Part shown: piece after piece, positions 17,374 to 24,178 of the stretch
How positions within the stretch are numbered: the stretch's first letter is position 1
How the letters are laid out: each line of letters starts with the position of its first letter
Source: Burkholderiales bacterium
Lineage (GTDB): Bacteria > Pseudomonadota > Gammaproteobacteria > Burkholderiales > JAEUOS01
Assembly (NCBI GenBank): GCA_016790635.1
Contig: JAEUOR010000042.1
Coordinates: 1-48,307 of the forward strand
Direction: 5' to 3'
DNA: 48,307 bases
The notes under the pieces: generated by a model
What the model was told of the DNA's origin: nothing
Seen by the model: only the letters and a program-made list of their open reading frames with translations
The model's database searches: none
Translations under genes and position numbers: made by a program

Positions 17374-18220
17374 GCGCCATCCCCGTTCGACCAAGTGCTT
17401 CGCCAAGTGCTGCGCCAAGCAGGCGCGGGATCAGCGCGAGGCGGTAGGCAGCGCTGCCGCGTACGTCATCGATTGGATCGGCGATGCTCTGGAGGAGTTC
17501 ACCCGCTTGTGCAATCGCCCCGGCGTCGTCGCGAACGGACAACAGCGCGTTGACTTCGTCCAGGAACAAGGGCTTCGGCCCGCACGCGCCCACTGCAACT
17601 CGGAGGCTGCGCCGTTGGTTTTCAAAACGCACCGAAATGGCGACCGAGGCGGTCGCGTAGTCCCCGGAAACTCGGGCATGCTTCAGGTAGACGCCGTCGC
17701 CATCACCAGGCGGCGGCAGTTCCACCGCGGTCACGACTTCGCCTTCGACAAGCGCGGTTGTGTACCAGTCCACGAAAAAGTCTGACGCCGCCACGCGCCG
17801 CCTCCCTGTCTTGGAAGCGATCTCAATTTCGGCATTTGCCGCAACCAGGGCAGGAGGGTAGTCGAGTCCCGGATCGGCGAAAGCAATTGAACCGCCGATG
17901 GTTCCCATGTTGCGTACCGTGGCGTTTGCGATCCGGGATGCCGCAGCGGGCAGCACTGCCAGAGGGCCGTGCAAGAGGCTGCTTGTCGCTGTTTCGCGGT
18001 GACGCGTGAAGGCGCCGATGCGCAGCCCGCCGCCACGTAGCGTACGTATTCCGTGCAGCTCTTCGACGCCTGCGAGACTCACAAGCACCTCGGGAGCGGC
18101 GAGGCGCGCGTTCATCATGGCCACGAGCGTCGCGCCGCCGGAGATCAGCCGTGCCTCGGGATTGCGGGCAAGGAGGTCCACGACCTCGTCCACGGTCGAA
18201 GGTCTTAGCAGCGCGCTCAC
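17366..18220 (-). CDS. FAD-binding medium subunit of molybdenum hydroxylase
   Basis: The 284-residue CoxM-type subunit has ISGGATLVAMMNARL near the N-terminus and ATVRNMGTIGGSIAFADPGL around residue 100, the two FAD-binding loops of the family. A CO-dehydrogenase flavoprotein C-terminal domain follows. It starts with GTG at 18220. It completes an L-M-S hydroxylase whose electron acceptor is not visible here; no cytochrome gene is nearby. Confidence 0.93.
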   Translation of the reverse strand: MSALLRPSTVDEVVDLLARNPEARLISGGATLVAMMNARLAAPEVLVSLAGVEELHGIRTLRGGGLRIGAFTRHRETATSSLLHGPLAVLPAAASRIANATVRNMGTIGGSIAFADPGLDYPPALVAANAEIEIASKTGRRRVAASDFFVDWYTTALVEGEVVTAVELPPPGDGDGVYLKHARVSGDYATASVAISVRFENQRRSLRVAVGACGPKPLFLDEVNALLSVRDDAGAIAQAGELLQSIADPIDDVRGSAAYRLALIPRLLGAALGEALGRTGMAHV

Positions 18221-18466
18221 GACACGACTCCCTGCCGGAAGTGTCCGGGCAAGCGGCGATCGACGTTCTGCAAGTCTTCGATCGAGCGAAGGGATGGGCT
18301 TTTTTCTGTGTGCCTCCGACTTGAACGCGAACTTGCGCGAACGTGCTGCCTTTCCAGGCGCGGGGGACCCGCATGCAAGTCGGCAAACTCACCCGCCGGG
18401 AGAACCTGCGCGACCTCAGGACCTGTCTGCGGCTGCAACCGACCAAGCGCTATCGCTGTTTGCACG
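18221..18466. other. Gap between CoxG-like gene and FAD subunit gene, nothing firm
   Basis: This 246-base gap interrupts an otherwise tight operon. A minus frame is open through it, but its composition is Arg/Ser-rich and matches no family I know. It could be a decayed extension of the repeat tail of the CoxG-like gene after a frameshift, or a spacer carrying an internal promoter. Confidence 0.35.
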
Positions 18467-19303
18467 CTACCGATCCTGGGCCTGACCATGTGCGGCACTA
18501 CCCGGTTGAATCAACTGCTTATCGTTGGGCTGCTCAACCGGTATGGGCTCGACTTCCGTAGCCAGACCATGTTCTGGAGCACCCGGTTGAATGGACTGCG
18601 CATCTTTGGGTGGCTCAGCCTGGATCAGTCCGACTTCCTGAGCCAGACCATGTTCAGGACCACCCGGTTGAATCGACTGCGCATCTTTGGGGGGCTCAGC
18701 CTGGATCGGCCCAACTTCCTGTGCCTGACCAAGTTCAGGACCACCTGGTTGAATCGACTGCGCATCTTTGGGCGGCTCAGCCTGGATCTGCCCGACTTCG
18801 CCAACCGACTGAGTCTCTTCGGAAGCCACCGGGGCACTGCTGGTTTCCCGCGGCGGATCGATTTTGATCGAGTCGCGCAGCCGCTGTGCGAATTCGTTGC
18901 CCAGCGACTCAACTTTCTTCTTCATCACGCCCAAGGCAAACTTGCCGAGGCGCCCGGTGACCAATACTTCAGAGGCCCAGGCGATCCGGGTAGCGGGACC
19001 GGGCAAGGCTTCCAGCGTGACGAAGTTGTCGGCGGCAAGCATGCTCGCGCGCGACCCCTCTTGGCCTCTTGTGCGCGAAATGATGCGCTCGGGCCGCTGT
19101 TGTTCGGTGATCTCGACCACGAGATTGAACCTCGCGTTGATTCCGCCTAAGCCGACCACCACCAGCGCCTTGTAGCACACCGGGTCCAACTGCTCAACCG
19201 ATTCGCAACCCGGAACGCAACGCGCCATGAGTGCCGTGTCGATCAGGCGCTCGTAGACCGCCTCGCGCGACGCTTGGATTTCAAATGTGCCATCGATCCG
19301 CAT
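18467..19303 (-). CDS. CoxG-family (SRPBCC) protein with C-terminal 27-residue repeats
   Basis: The 278-residue protein has two parts. Residues 1-150 are a CoxG/SRPBCC domain (FEIQASREAVYERLIDTALM, CVPGCESVE, GKFALGVMKKKVESLGNEF), a fold associated with assembly or membrane recruitment of CO-dehydrogenase-type molybdenum hydroxylases. Residues about 171-278 are four tandem 27-residue units around the core IQAEPPKDAQSIQPG, the last one diverged. CoxG proteins often end in a hydrophobic anchor; here there is none. The tail is acidic/Pro/Gln-rich and probably disordered. The position directly upstream of the hydroxylase genes supports a maturation or docking role. The role of the repeats is unknown. 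Confidence 0.88.
   Translation of the reverse strand: MRIDGTFEIQASREAVYERLIDTALMARCVPGCESVEQLDPVCYKALVVVGLGGINARFNLVVEITEQQRPERIISRTRGQEGSRASMLAADNFVTLEALPGPATRIAWASEVLVTGRLGKFALGVMKKKVESLGNEFAQRLRDSIKIDPPRETSSAPVASEETQSVGEVGQIQAEPPKDAQSIQPGGPELGQAQEVGPIQAEPPKDAQSIQPGGPEHGLAQEVGLIQAEPPKDAQSIQPGAPEHGLATEVEPIPVEQPNDKQLIQPGSAAHGQAQDR
18470..18793. repeat. Four tandem 81-bp units (coding)
   Basis: In-frame minisatellite inside the CoxG-like gene. Units run about 18713-18793, 18632-18712, 18551-18631 and 18470-18550 (5' to 3' on the minus strand). The first three are nearly identical at the protein level (GxIQAEPPKDAQSIQPG, then about 10 residues). The last is the most diverged, as expected at the edge of an expanding array. 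Confidence 0.9.
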
Positions 19304-19324
19304 GGTGTCAGCCGCCGAGCGTTC

Positions 19325-20404
19325 TCAGCGGGCCTCGCGGGGAACTTTCATCGCAGCGTCGACGATACGGCCGCCTTCGATGATCGTACGGCCATCGAGT
19401 TCGACGGTGCAGTCGCGCATCGGAACGTCGTAGTGGCCTCGAGTCGAGCGCTTGCCGCCGCCCTGAGTATTGGGGCCTGTGGAAAAAAGGAAATTGCCAG
19501 CGAAAACCCGTGCTGCCGCGCGGTTGCGCTCAGGCTCGTCGCCGTGCAGACCCATCCAGTACCAGGGAGCCTGCGAATTCAGGCCCCAGCCCAAATGAGA
19601 AACCGCATAGGGATCACGATCATCCGGCGCTGACTTTCCGTCCTCGAGCCAGTCACGCATGAGCTTGGCGTCGAGTCCGCCCTCGATACTTGCAACGTGC
19701 CCATCACGGATTTCGAGTTTGACGGGGTCGGAGACGTAGCGGCAGTAGGGCAGGATGACCATATCACCCGGCAGAAAGGTAACGGTGCCGTGCGTCTTGC
19801 CTTCGTTGGGGAAGGTATGGACAAGCCCTGCACCCCAGAGGTCAAAGTGCCCCGGTTCGTCGGCAAAACCCCATTGCGCCATCACCGGGAATTCACCGCA
19901 CTCATAGTGCAACTCAGTGCCTCCCGGTCGGGTGACACGCACCTTGCGGGTCTTTGTGTAGAGCGCTTCGGCGTACTTTACCGCCTCTTTCAAGCCCTTT
20001 GGGGCCATGAGCTGCTCGAGGTCGTCCGGAGCGTCGTGCACCAAAAGTACGCGCGTGCCGGCGCCCATAACCTGTTTCAGCCATGCGGTGAATAACGGGA
20101 CGTGGAATATCAGCATCAGATCAGCAGCGCACAAAGCCTCCAGCGTGCCTTTGCACTTGCCGATCGTAGGTACGCCGACCTTGGTCCAGGTCGGCAGCGC
20201 ATTCACTTTGAGCTCATAGATGTCCGCGCCGAGGTCCTCGGCAGCCGCAAAGGCCGACTGGATATAGTCTGTTCGTGTGCCGAGGTCGGACACGATGGCA
20301 ATCGTCTCGCCCTTCCGAATCTTGCAAAGCTCGAACTGCCGACGGAAGAGGGCCGGCAGTTTGGCGGGATTTACTTCCTGTGGGCGGATCGCGGCTTGCA
20401 GCAC
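19325..20404 (-). CDS. NicX-like 2,5-dihydroxypyridine 5,6-dioxygenase family protein
   Basis: The 359-residue protein matches NicX, the Fe(II) ring-cleaving dioxygenase of nicotinate degradation (about 350 residues), over its whole length. NicX binds iron through His265, His318 and Asp320. The equivalent residues here are H270 (SHLGWGL), H324 and D326 (GHYDVPMRDC), with the same H-x-D spacing. FADEPGHFDLW and GNFLFSTGPNTQGGGKR are further family blocks. Such enzymes open a dihydroxypyridine ring to an N-formylamide. The same fold is often auto-annotated as an M29 aminopeptidase, which I consider less likely because of the iron-ligand match. GTG at 20404 has a GAGGAG site. It is first in the minus-strand operon with CoxG and the molybdenum hydroxylase, divergent from TetR. 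Confidence 0.82.
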   Translation of the reverse strand: MLQAAIRPQEVNPAKLPALFRRQFELCKIRKGETIAIVSDLGTRTDYIQSAFAAAEDLGADIYELKVNALPTWTKVGVPTIGKCKGTLEALCAADLMLIFHVPLFTAWLKQVMGAGTRVLLVHDAPDDLEQLMAPKGLKEAVKYAEALYTKTRKVRVTRPGGTELHYECGEFPVMAQWGFADEPGHFDLWGAGLVHTFPNEGKTHGTVTFLPGDMVILPYCRYVSDPVKLEIRDGHVASIEGGLDAKLMRDWLEDGKSAPDDRDPYAVSHLGWGLNSQAPWYWMGLHGDEPERNRAAARVFAGNFLFSTGPNTQGGGKRSTRGHYDVPMRDCTVELDGRTIIEGGRIVDAAMKVPREAR

Positions 20405-20504
20405 GAGTTTGGTCTCCTCAAAAAGAGCGCGAAGGATGGCGTACTATTTTGTTACTGTCAATAGCAAGTGATACTCATTATTAGAAAAACGGGAGAAGGT
20501 ACAT
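20405..20504. promoter_or_regulatory. Divergent promoter region with TetR-type candidate site
   Basis: This AT-rich 100-base gap lies between the NicX-like gene and the divergent TetR gene. It contains atactcattat at 20471-20481. A near-identical string, atgctcattat, occurs at 21856-21866 between the SDR and HbpS genes, the only other divergent gap of the island. The shared string is a candidate binding site for the TetR regulator, although no clear palindrome is seen. Confidence 0.4.
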
Positions 20505-21095
20505 ATGGCGCAAGTGAAGAAAACCGAGGTGAGGGAAGCGCTCCTGGCCAGCGCGCACCGGTTGTTTGCGAAGCGGGGCTATGCGAAAACCGGGGTGGCG
20601 CAGATCGCCGCAGGCGCAAGGGTTTCGGAGGCGAACCTATACGTTTACTTCCACTCCAAGCTCGATCTGTTCTTCGGGGTCTATGAACCCTGGCTGCGAG
20701 AGCGAATCCATCGGCTGGAGGGACAGCTGGCTTCCCAGCGCTCGCCGCGGCGTCGGCTGCACACGGTGCTGAAGGTTTTGTGGCGAGAACTTCCAGCCGA
20801 CGACGGGGGCTTTACCAACAACCTGATACAGGCTCTTTCCACCACGGAGCGACGGGAGGGCTATAAGCCGACGCTGCTCAACTGGGTCGAAGGCCGAGTC
20901 GAGACCATGCTGCAGAGCACAATCCCGCCTACGCGCTGGAAAGCGCTCAAGCGGGGGCGTCTCGTGCACATGCTGGTCATGGCGCAGGACGGCTTTGCGC
21001 TTGCCTCCCACCTCGATGCGCACGGAACCTGCCCAGCCGCCACTCTGGACATGATGGTCGACCTGCTGCTTGGCTCGGGGAAGTCGCGCGCCTGA
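20505..21095 (+). CDS. TetR/AcrR family transcriptional regulator
   Basis: The 196-residue regulator has an N-terminal TetR helix-turn-helix (residues about 8-55: LASAHRLFAKRGYAKTGVAQ, then VSEANLYVYFHSKLDLF). The C-terminal ligand domain is unclassified, as usual. ATG at 20505 follows a GGAGAAGG ribosome site. It is divergent from the NicX-like operon and convergent with the SDR gene, so it is the likely local repressor of the island. Confidence 0.92.
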   Translation: MAQVKKTEVREALLASAHRLFAKRGYAKTGVAQIAAGARVSEANLYVYFHSKLDLFFGVYEPWLRERIHRLEGQLASQRSPRRRLHTVLKVLWRELPADDGGFTNNLIQALSTTERREGYKPTLLNWVEGRVETMLQSTIPPTRWKALKRGRLVHMLVMAQDGFALASHLDAHGTCPAATLDMMVDLLLGSGKSRA

Positions 21096-21101
21096 CCTGC
21101 C

Positions 21102-21824
21102 TCAGCGGGGCAGCCAGCTGGAGAAGCTGCGTTCCAGGCCCTTGGGATCGGTGGAAAGTCGGCGGTTGATCTCCGCCGACATTTCATGGAAATACACTTC
21201 CTCGACGCCGCTCGCGATTGCATCGAGGATTCCTTGCGCCACTTCTGCGGGGGAGGATTTCGCTCCCGCAAAGGGGCCGCTCATCGCCGTGTCTACCGCC
21301 CATGGCATCGCTGCGAGGACGTGAGTGCCTTGGGAAGCAAGTTCCGCCCGCACGCCTTCGGTGAGGCGCAGCAGCGCTGCCTTGGTCGCGCAGTAGGAGC
21401 CAAGCGCCGGATTGGTTATCTTTGCAAGGATGGAGAGCACGTTGACGAGCGCGCCGCCGCCGTTTGCTTCCAGCACGGGCGCGAACGCCCTGCACATGGC
21501 AAGCGTGCCAAAATAATTCACCTCCATTTCGCGTCGAGCCGCTTCCAGCGTTGGCGCCTTGATGAAGCCCGCGCGGAGGTTCACGCCGGCATTGTTGATG
21601 AGCAAGGTGGTGTCGCCGTAGCGGTTCGCCGCCTGCTGCACCGCCGCATGCGCGGTGATGTCCAGTTCGATTGCGGTGACTCGAGAGTCCAGAGCTTCTG
21701 CGAGCATCGAGTCCGCTGCATAGACGCGCCGTACTCGGCGTTCCAGGAGTCCGGCGACCAGTTCCCGGCCGATGCCGCCGGAGGCACCGGTGACGAAGGC
21801 GGTTTGAGTGCTCCACTCCAGCAT
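21102..21824 (-). CDS. Short-chain dehydrogenase/reductase
   Basis: The 240-residue classical SDR has cofactor motif TGASGGIG (T12-G19), NNAG (77-80) and the catalytic S131, Y144 and K148 in YCATK. It should oxidise or reduce an alcohol/ketone with NAD(P). It ends 6 bases from the convergent TetR gene and is divergent from the HbpS-like gene. A role in the heterocycle pathway is only inferred from position. Confidence 0.92.
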   Translation of the reverse strand: MLEWSTQTAFVTGASGGIGRELVAGLLERRVRRVYAADSMLAEALDSRVTAIELDITAHAAVQQAANRYGDTTLLINNAGVNLRAGFIKAPTLEAARREMEVNYFGTLAMCRAFAPVLEANGGGALVNVLSILAKITNPALGSYCATKAALLRLTEGVRAELASQGTHVLAAMPWAVDTAMSGPFAGAKSSPAEVAQGILDAIASGVEEVYFHEMSAEINRRLSTDPKGLERSFSSWLPR

Positions 21825-21893
21825 ACTGTGCCCCCTTTGCTTTCAAAAAAGAGTCATGCTCATTATACTGTCGCGTTTGGCCACTAGAGGAGT

Positions 21894-22307
21894 ATGCTCG
21901 TGAAGACCAAGACCGTATTGACTTTGACGGACGCGCTGCGTATGACGCAAGCCGCCCGCGCGGAGGCCGATCGAAACGGCTGGGCAGTTGTCATTGCAAT
22001 CGTCGACGACGGCGCGCATTTGCTCTGCCTGGAGCGCATGGACGGCTGCAAGCTGGGCAGCATCGAGACGGCGCGCCGGAAGGCCGAAAGCAGCGTGTTG
22101 TTCGCCCGGCCTACGAAATCGCTTGAGGACATCGTTTCAACGCGCAGCGCGATGCTGAAGCTGCCCAACGCTACTCCGATACAAGGCGGACTGCCGATCG
22201 AGCACAACGGCATGCTGGTGGGCGGCATCGGCGTGAGCGGTGTCCAGTCCGGTCAGGATGAGCAAATCGCTGCTGCAGGATGCGCTGCGCTTCTGGCGCG
22301 CGACTAG
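21894..22307 (+). CDS. HbpS/GlcG family (heme-binding-like) protein
   Basis: The 137-residue protein has the HbpS/GlcG pattern: LTDALRMTQAARAEADRNG, VVIAIVDDGAHLLCLERMDG, ARRKAESSVLFARPT and the glycine-rich GGLPIEHNGMLVGGIGVSG. ATG at 21894 has a GAGG site. No signal peptide is seen, unlike secreted HbpS. Members are frequent in aromatic and glycolate catabolic clusters with poorly defined function. It is the last gene of the island before the right-hand scar. Confidence 0.88.
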   Translation: MLVKTKTVLTLTDALRMTQAARAEADRNGWAVVIAIVDDGAHLLCLERMDGCKLGSIETARRKAESSVLFARPTKSLEDIVSTRSAMLKLPNATPIQGGLPIEHNGMLVGGIGVSGVQSGQDEQIAAAGCAALLARD

Positions 22308-22314
22308 GCGTTTG

Positions 22315-22426
22315 ATCGGCTTCGGCGCTCGGTGGCGACATGGGCGCGTGTTGTTGCGAACTCGCGCGTCGCCGGGGGCATCCTTTGTTCGGGGACGGGT
22401 AACGAGGTCGATCGGCCTTGTCGGCG
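22315..22426 (-). pseudogene. LysR-like 3' tail, copy 1
   Basis: This stretch aligns with 23989-24097 (copy 2). On the minus strand it reads RPIDLVTRPR, and then a one-base insertion breaks the frame relative to copy 2. LysR effector domains typically end in a segment like PIGLITRPG, so this appears to be the end of a LysR gene. It marks the right edge of the island. Confidence 0.6.
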
Positions 22427-22457
22427 TGGCTGACTCCATAATATGACCCCGCAAAAG

Positions 22458-22622
22458 TGCACACCTACGGGGATGCGATCAAGATCTGCTACCGGCCCGA
22501 CCCTGCGACCGCATCGGCCGCAGGTGCTGCTGTTCGGCCCGCGCGATCTTCCTGTCCGCCGGCACCGGGTCGAGACCTTCGGCCAGAGGCCGACACGCCT
22601 GGTCGATACGCGCAAGTAAAGC
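22458..22622 (+). pseudogene. Collapsed remnant of MmgE/PrpD and CoA ligase genes
   Basis: Pieces of the intact pair at 8512-11249 follow one another in order. 22458-22513 matches 9412-9467 (48 of 56 bases). 22515-22545 matches 10242-10272 exactly. 22546-22576 matches 10419-10450 with one substitution and one lost G. 22595-22622 matches 11225-11252 exactly and includes the ligase stop. At least three internal deletions therefore reduced about 1.8 kb to 165 bases. The intact amidase follows 3 bases after the stop. Confidence 0.85.
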
Positions 22623-22623
22623 C

Positions 22624-23988
22624 ATGACCCGGAGCCACCAACCGACGATTTCGTCCGCGCACACCGCCAGCATCACCTCGCGCCTGCACCCGGACCTGCC
22701 GCGCGGCGTGACCGCGCTGACCGAGGCGCTGGCTGCCGGCCGCCTCTCGGCGGTGGAAGTCGCAAACGCCTATCTGGATCGCATCGCCAAGGAAGACGGC
22801 GCGATCAATAGCTTCATCCGCGTGGAAGCCGAAAGCGCCCTCGCCCAGGCGCAAGCCAGCGACGCCCGCCGCGCCAGGGGCGCTGCATTGGGGCTGCTGG
22901 ACGGCATTCCCATCGCAGTCAAGGACAACATCGACATCGCAGGGCTACCCACCACCGGCGGCATCGCCCACTATCGCGACAACATCGCCAAGGACGACGC
23001 CGAGGTCATACGCCGCCTGCGCGCGGCAGGCTGCGTATTCCTGGGCAAGCTCAACATGCATGAAGGCGCCTTGGGCGCGACCAACGACAACCCCTGGTTC
23101 GGCCGCTGCGAAAACCCGCGCCGGCCCGGCCACACCCCGGGCGGTTCGTCCGGCGGCTCCGGCGCGGCCGTTGCGGCGGGCTTCTGCGCCGCGGCGCTGG
23201 GCTCCGACACCATGGGCTCAGTGCGCGTGCCTGCGGCCTACTGCGGCGTGGTCGGCTACAAGCCGGCCCGGGGCGCGATCCCGACCACAGGCGAGATGCC
23301 GCTTTCGTGGACCCTGGATCATGTCGGCGTGCTGGGACTCTCGGTTGCGGATGTGCGCCTGGTTGCCGAGGGGGCGATGAGCGCCACGACCGGCACCGAC
23401 CAACCCACCCCGCAATATCAGCCACCGCACGAACCGCTGACCCTGGGTGTGCCAACGCTCACCAACGTCGAAATGGAACCGGCAATCGCGCACGCTTTCG
23501 CCGCCTGCCTGGAGGACCTCAAGCGAACCGGCGTGCGCATCATCGACCTGGACTTCTCCAGCTACGCCTGGACCAGGCTGCGCCGTGAAGGGCTTTTGAT
23601 CAGCGAAATAGAAGGCGCCGCCGTTCACGCTGCAGCGATCGAACAAGACCCGCAAGGCTTCTCGGAAGAGTTCCGCAACATGCTGGCGTTTGGCGCGCGG
23701 CAGACGGCGGTACGCACTGCACTGGCTTACCGAAGCGTCAGCGAAGCCGGTGAGTTCATCCGTGCGCAGGTGGCAAAGGTCGATGCGCTACTGCTGCCGA
23801 CCACCCCGCAAGCCGCGTTCGCCTGGGGCGCACCGGTGCCGGCGAACCAGGCCGACCTTACGGCTTTGGCCAACTTTGCCGGATTGCCGTCGGTGGCATT
23901 ACCATTTGGCGCCGAGGCCGCTGGTGCCGGCTTTTCGGCACAACTGGTCGGTTCTTCGCATCGCGCGTTGATGCGGGCGTCCGGCTGA
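22624..23988 (+). CDS. Amidase (amidase-signature family)
   Basis: The 454-residue amidase-signature hydrolase has the triad positions Lys100 (AVKDNID), the cis-Ser in GGSSGGSG (about 176) and nucleophile Ser199 in GSDTMGSVRVP. The usual DTGGS is DTMGS here. It hydrolyses a carboxamide in the cytoplasm. ATG at 22624 lies 3 bases after the stop of the collapsed ligase, so it was the third gene of the MmgE-ligase-amidase unit. It is also just downstream of the island, and a role in deamidating a maleamate-type product cannot be excluded, though known maleamate amidases are of a different family. Confidence 0.93.
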   Translation: MTRSHQPTISSAHTASITSRLHPDLPRGVTALTEALAAGRLSAVEVANAYLDRIAKEDGAINSFIRVEAESALAQAQASDARRARGAALGLLDGIPIAVKDNIDIAGLPTTGGIAHYRDNIAKDDAEVIRRLRAAGCVFLGKLNMHEGALGATNDNPWFGRCENPRRPGHTPGGSSGGSGAAVAAGFCAAALGSDTMGSVRVPAAYCGVVGYKPARGAIPTTGEMPLSWTLDHVGVLGLSVADVRLVAEGAMSATTGTDQPTPQYQPPHEPLTLGVPTLTNVEMEPAIAHAFAACLEDLKRTGVRIIDLDFSSYAWTRLRREGLLISEIEGAAVHAAAIEQDPQGFSEEFRNMLAFGARQTAVRTALAYRSVSEAGEFIRAQVAKVDALLLPTTPQAAFAWGAPVPANQADLTALANFAGLPSVALPFGAEAAGAGFSAQLVGSSHRALMRASG

Positions 23989-24097
23989 ATCAGCTTCGGC
24001 GTTCGGTTGCGACATGGGCGCGTATCGTCGCGAACTCGCGCATCTCCGGGGGCATCGTTTGTCCGGGACGGGTAATGAGGCCGATCGGTCCTGGCGA
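23989..24097 (-). pseudogene. LysR-like 3' tail, copy 2
   Basis: On the minus strand this reads PIGLITRPGQTMPPEMREFA and about 12 more residues to a TGA at 23990-23992, one base from the convergent amidase stop. This fits the last helix region of a LysR effector domain. Upstream of about 24100 the frame no longer looks like LysR. It is an imperfect direct repeat of 22315-22426. Confidence 0.6.
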
Positions 24098-24178
24098 CTG
24101 AGGTGGCTCTGCTTCAAGCGTCGCCAGCGACGCCCGCGGACATCCAGAAGCGCGTCAACACCGCCGCGGGCTGGGCAA

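Noticed and set aside
18470..18793. CRISPR-like array
   Set aside because: The units are contiguous 81-bp in-frame repeats without spacers and encode a protein tail.
19325..20404. M29 aminopeptidase annotation for the NicX-like gene
   Set aside because: The conserved H270, H324 and D326 and the surrounding blocks match the NicX dioxygenase, and the operon context fits ring cleavage.
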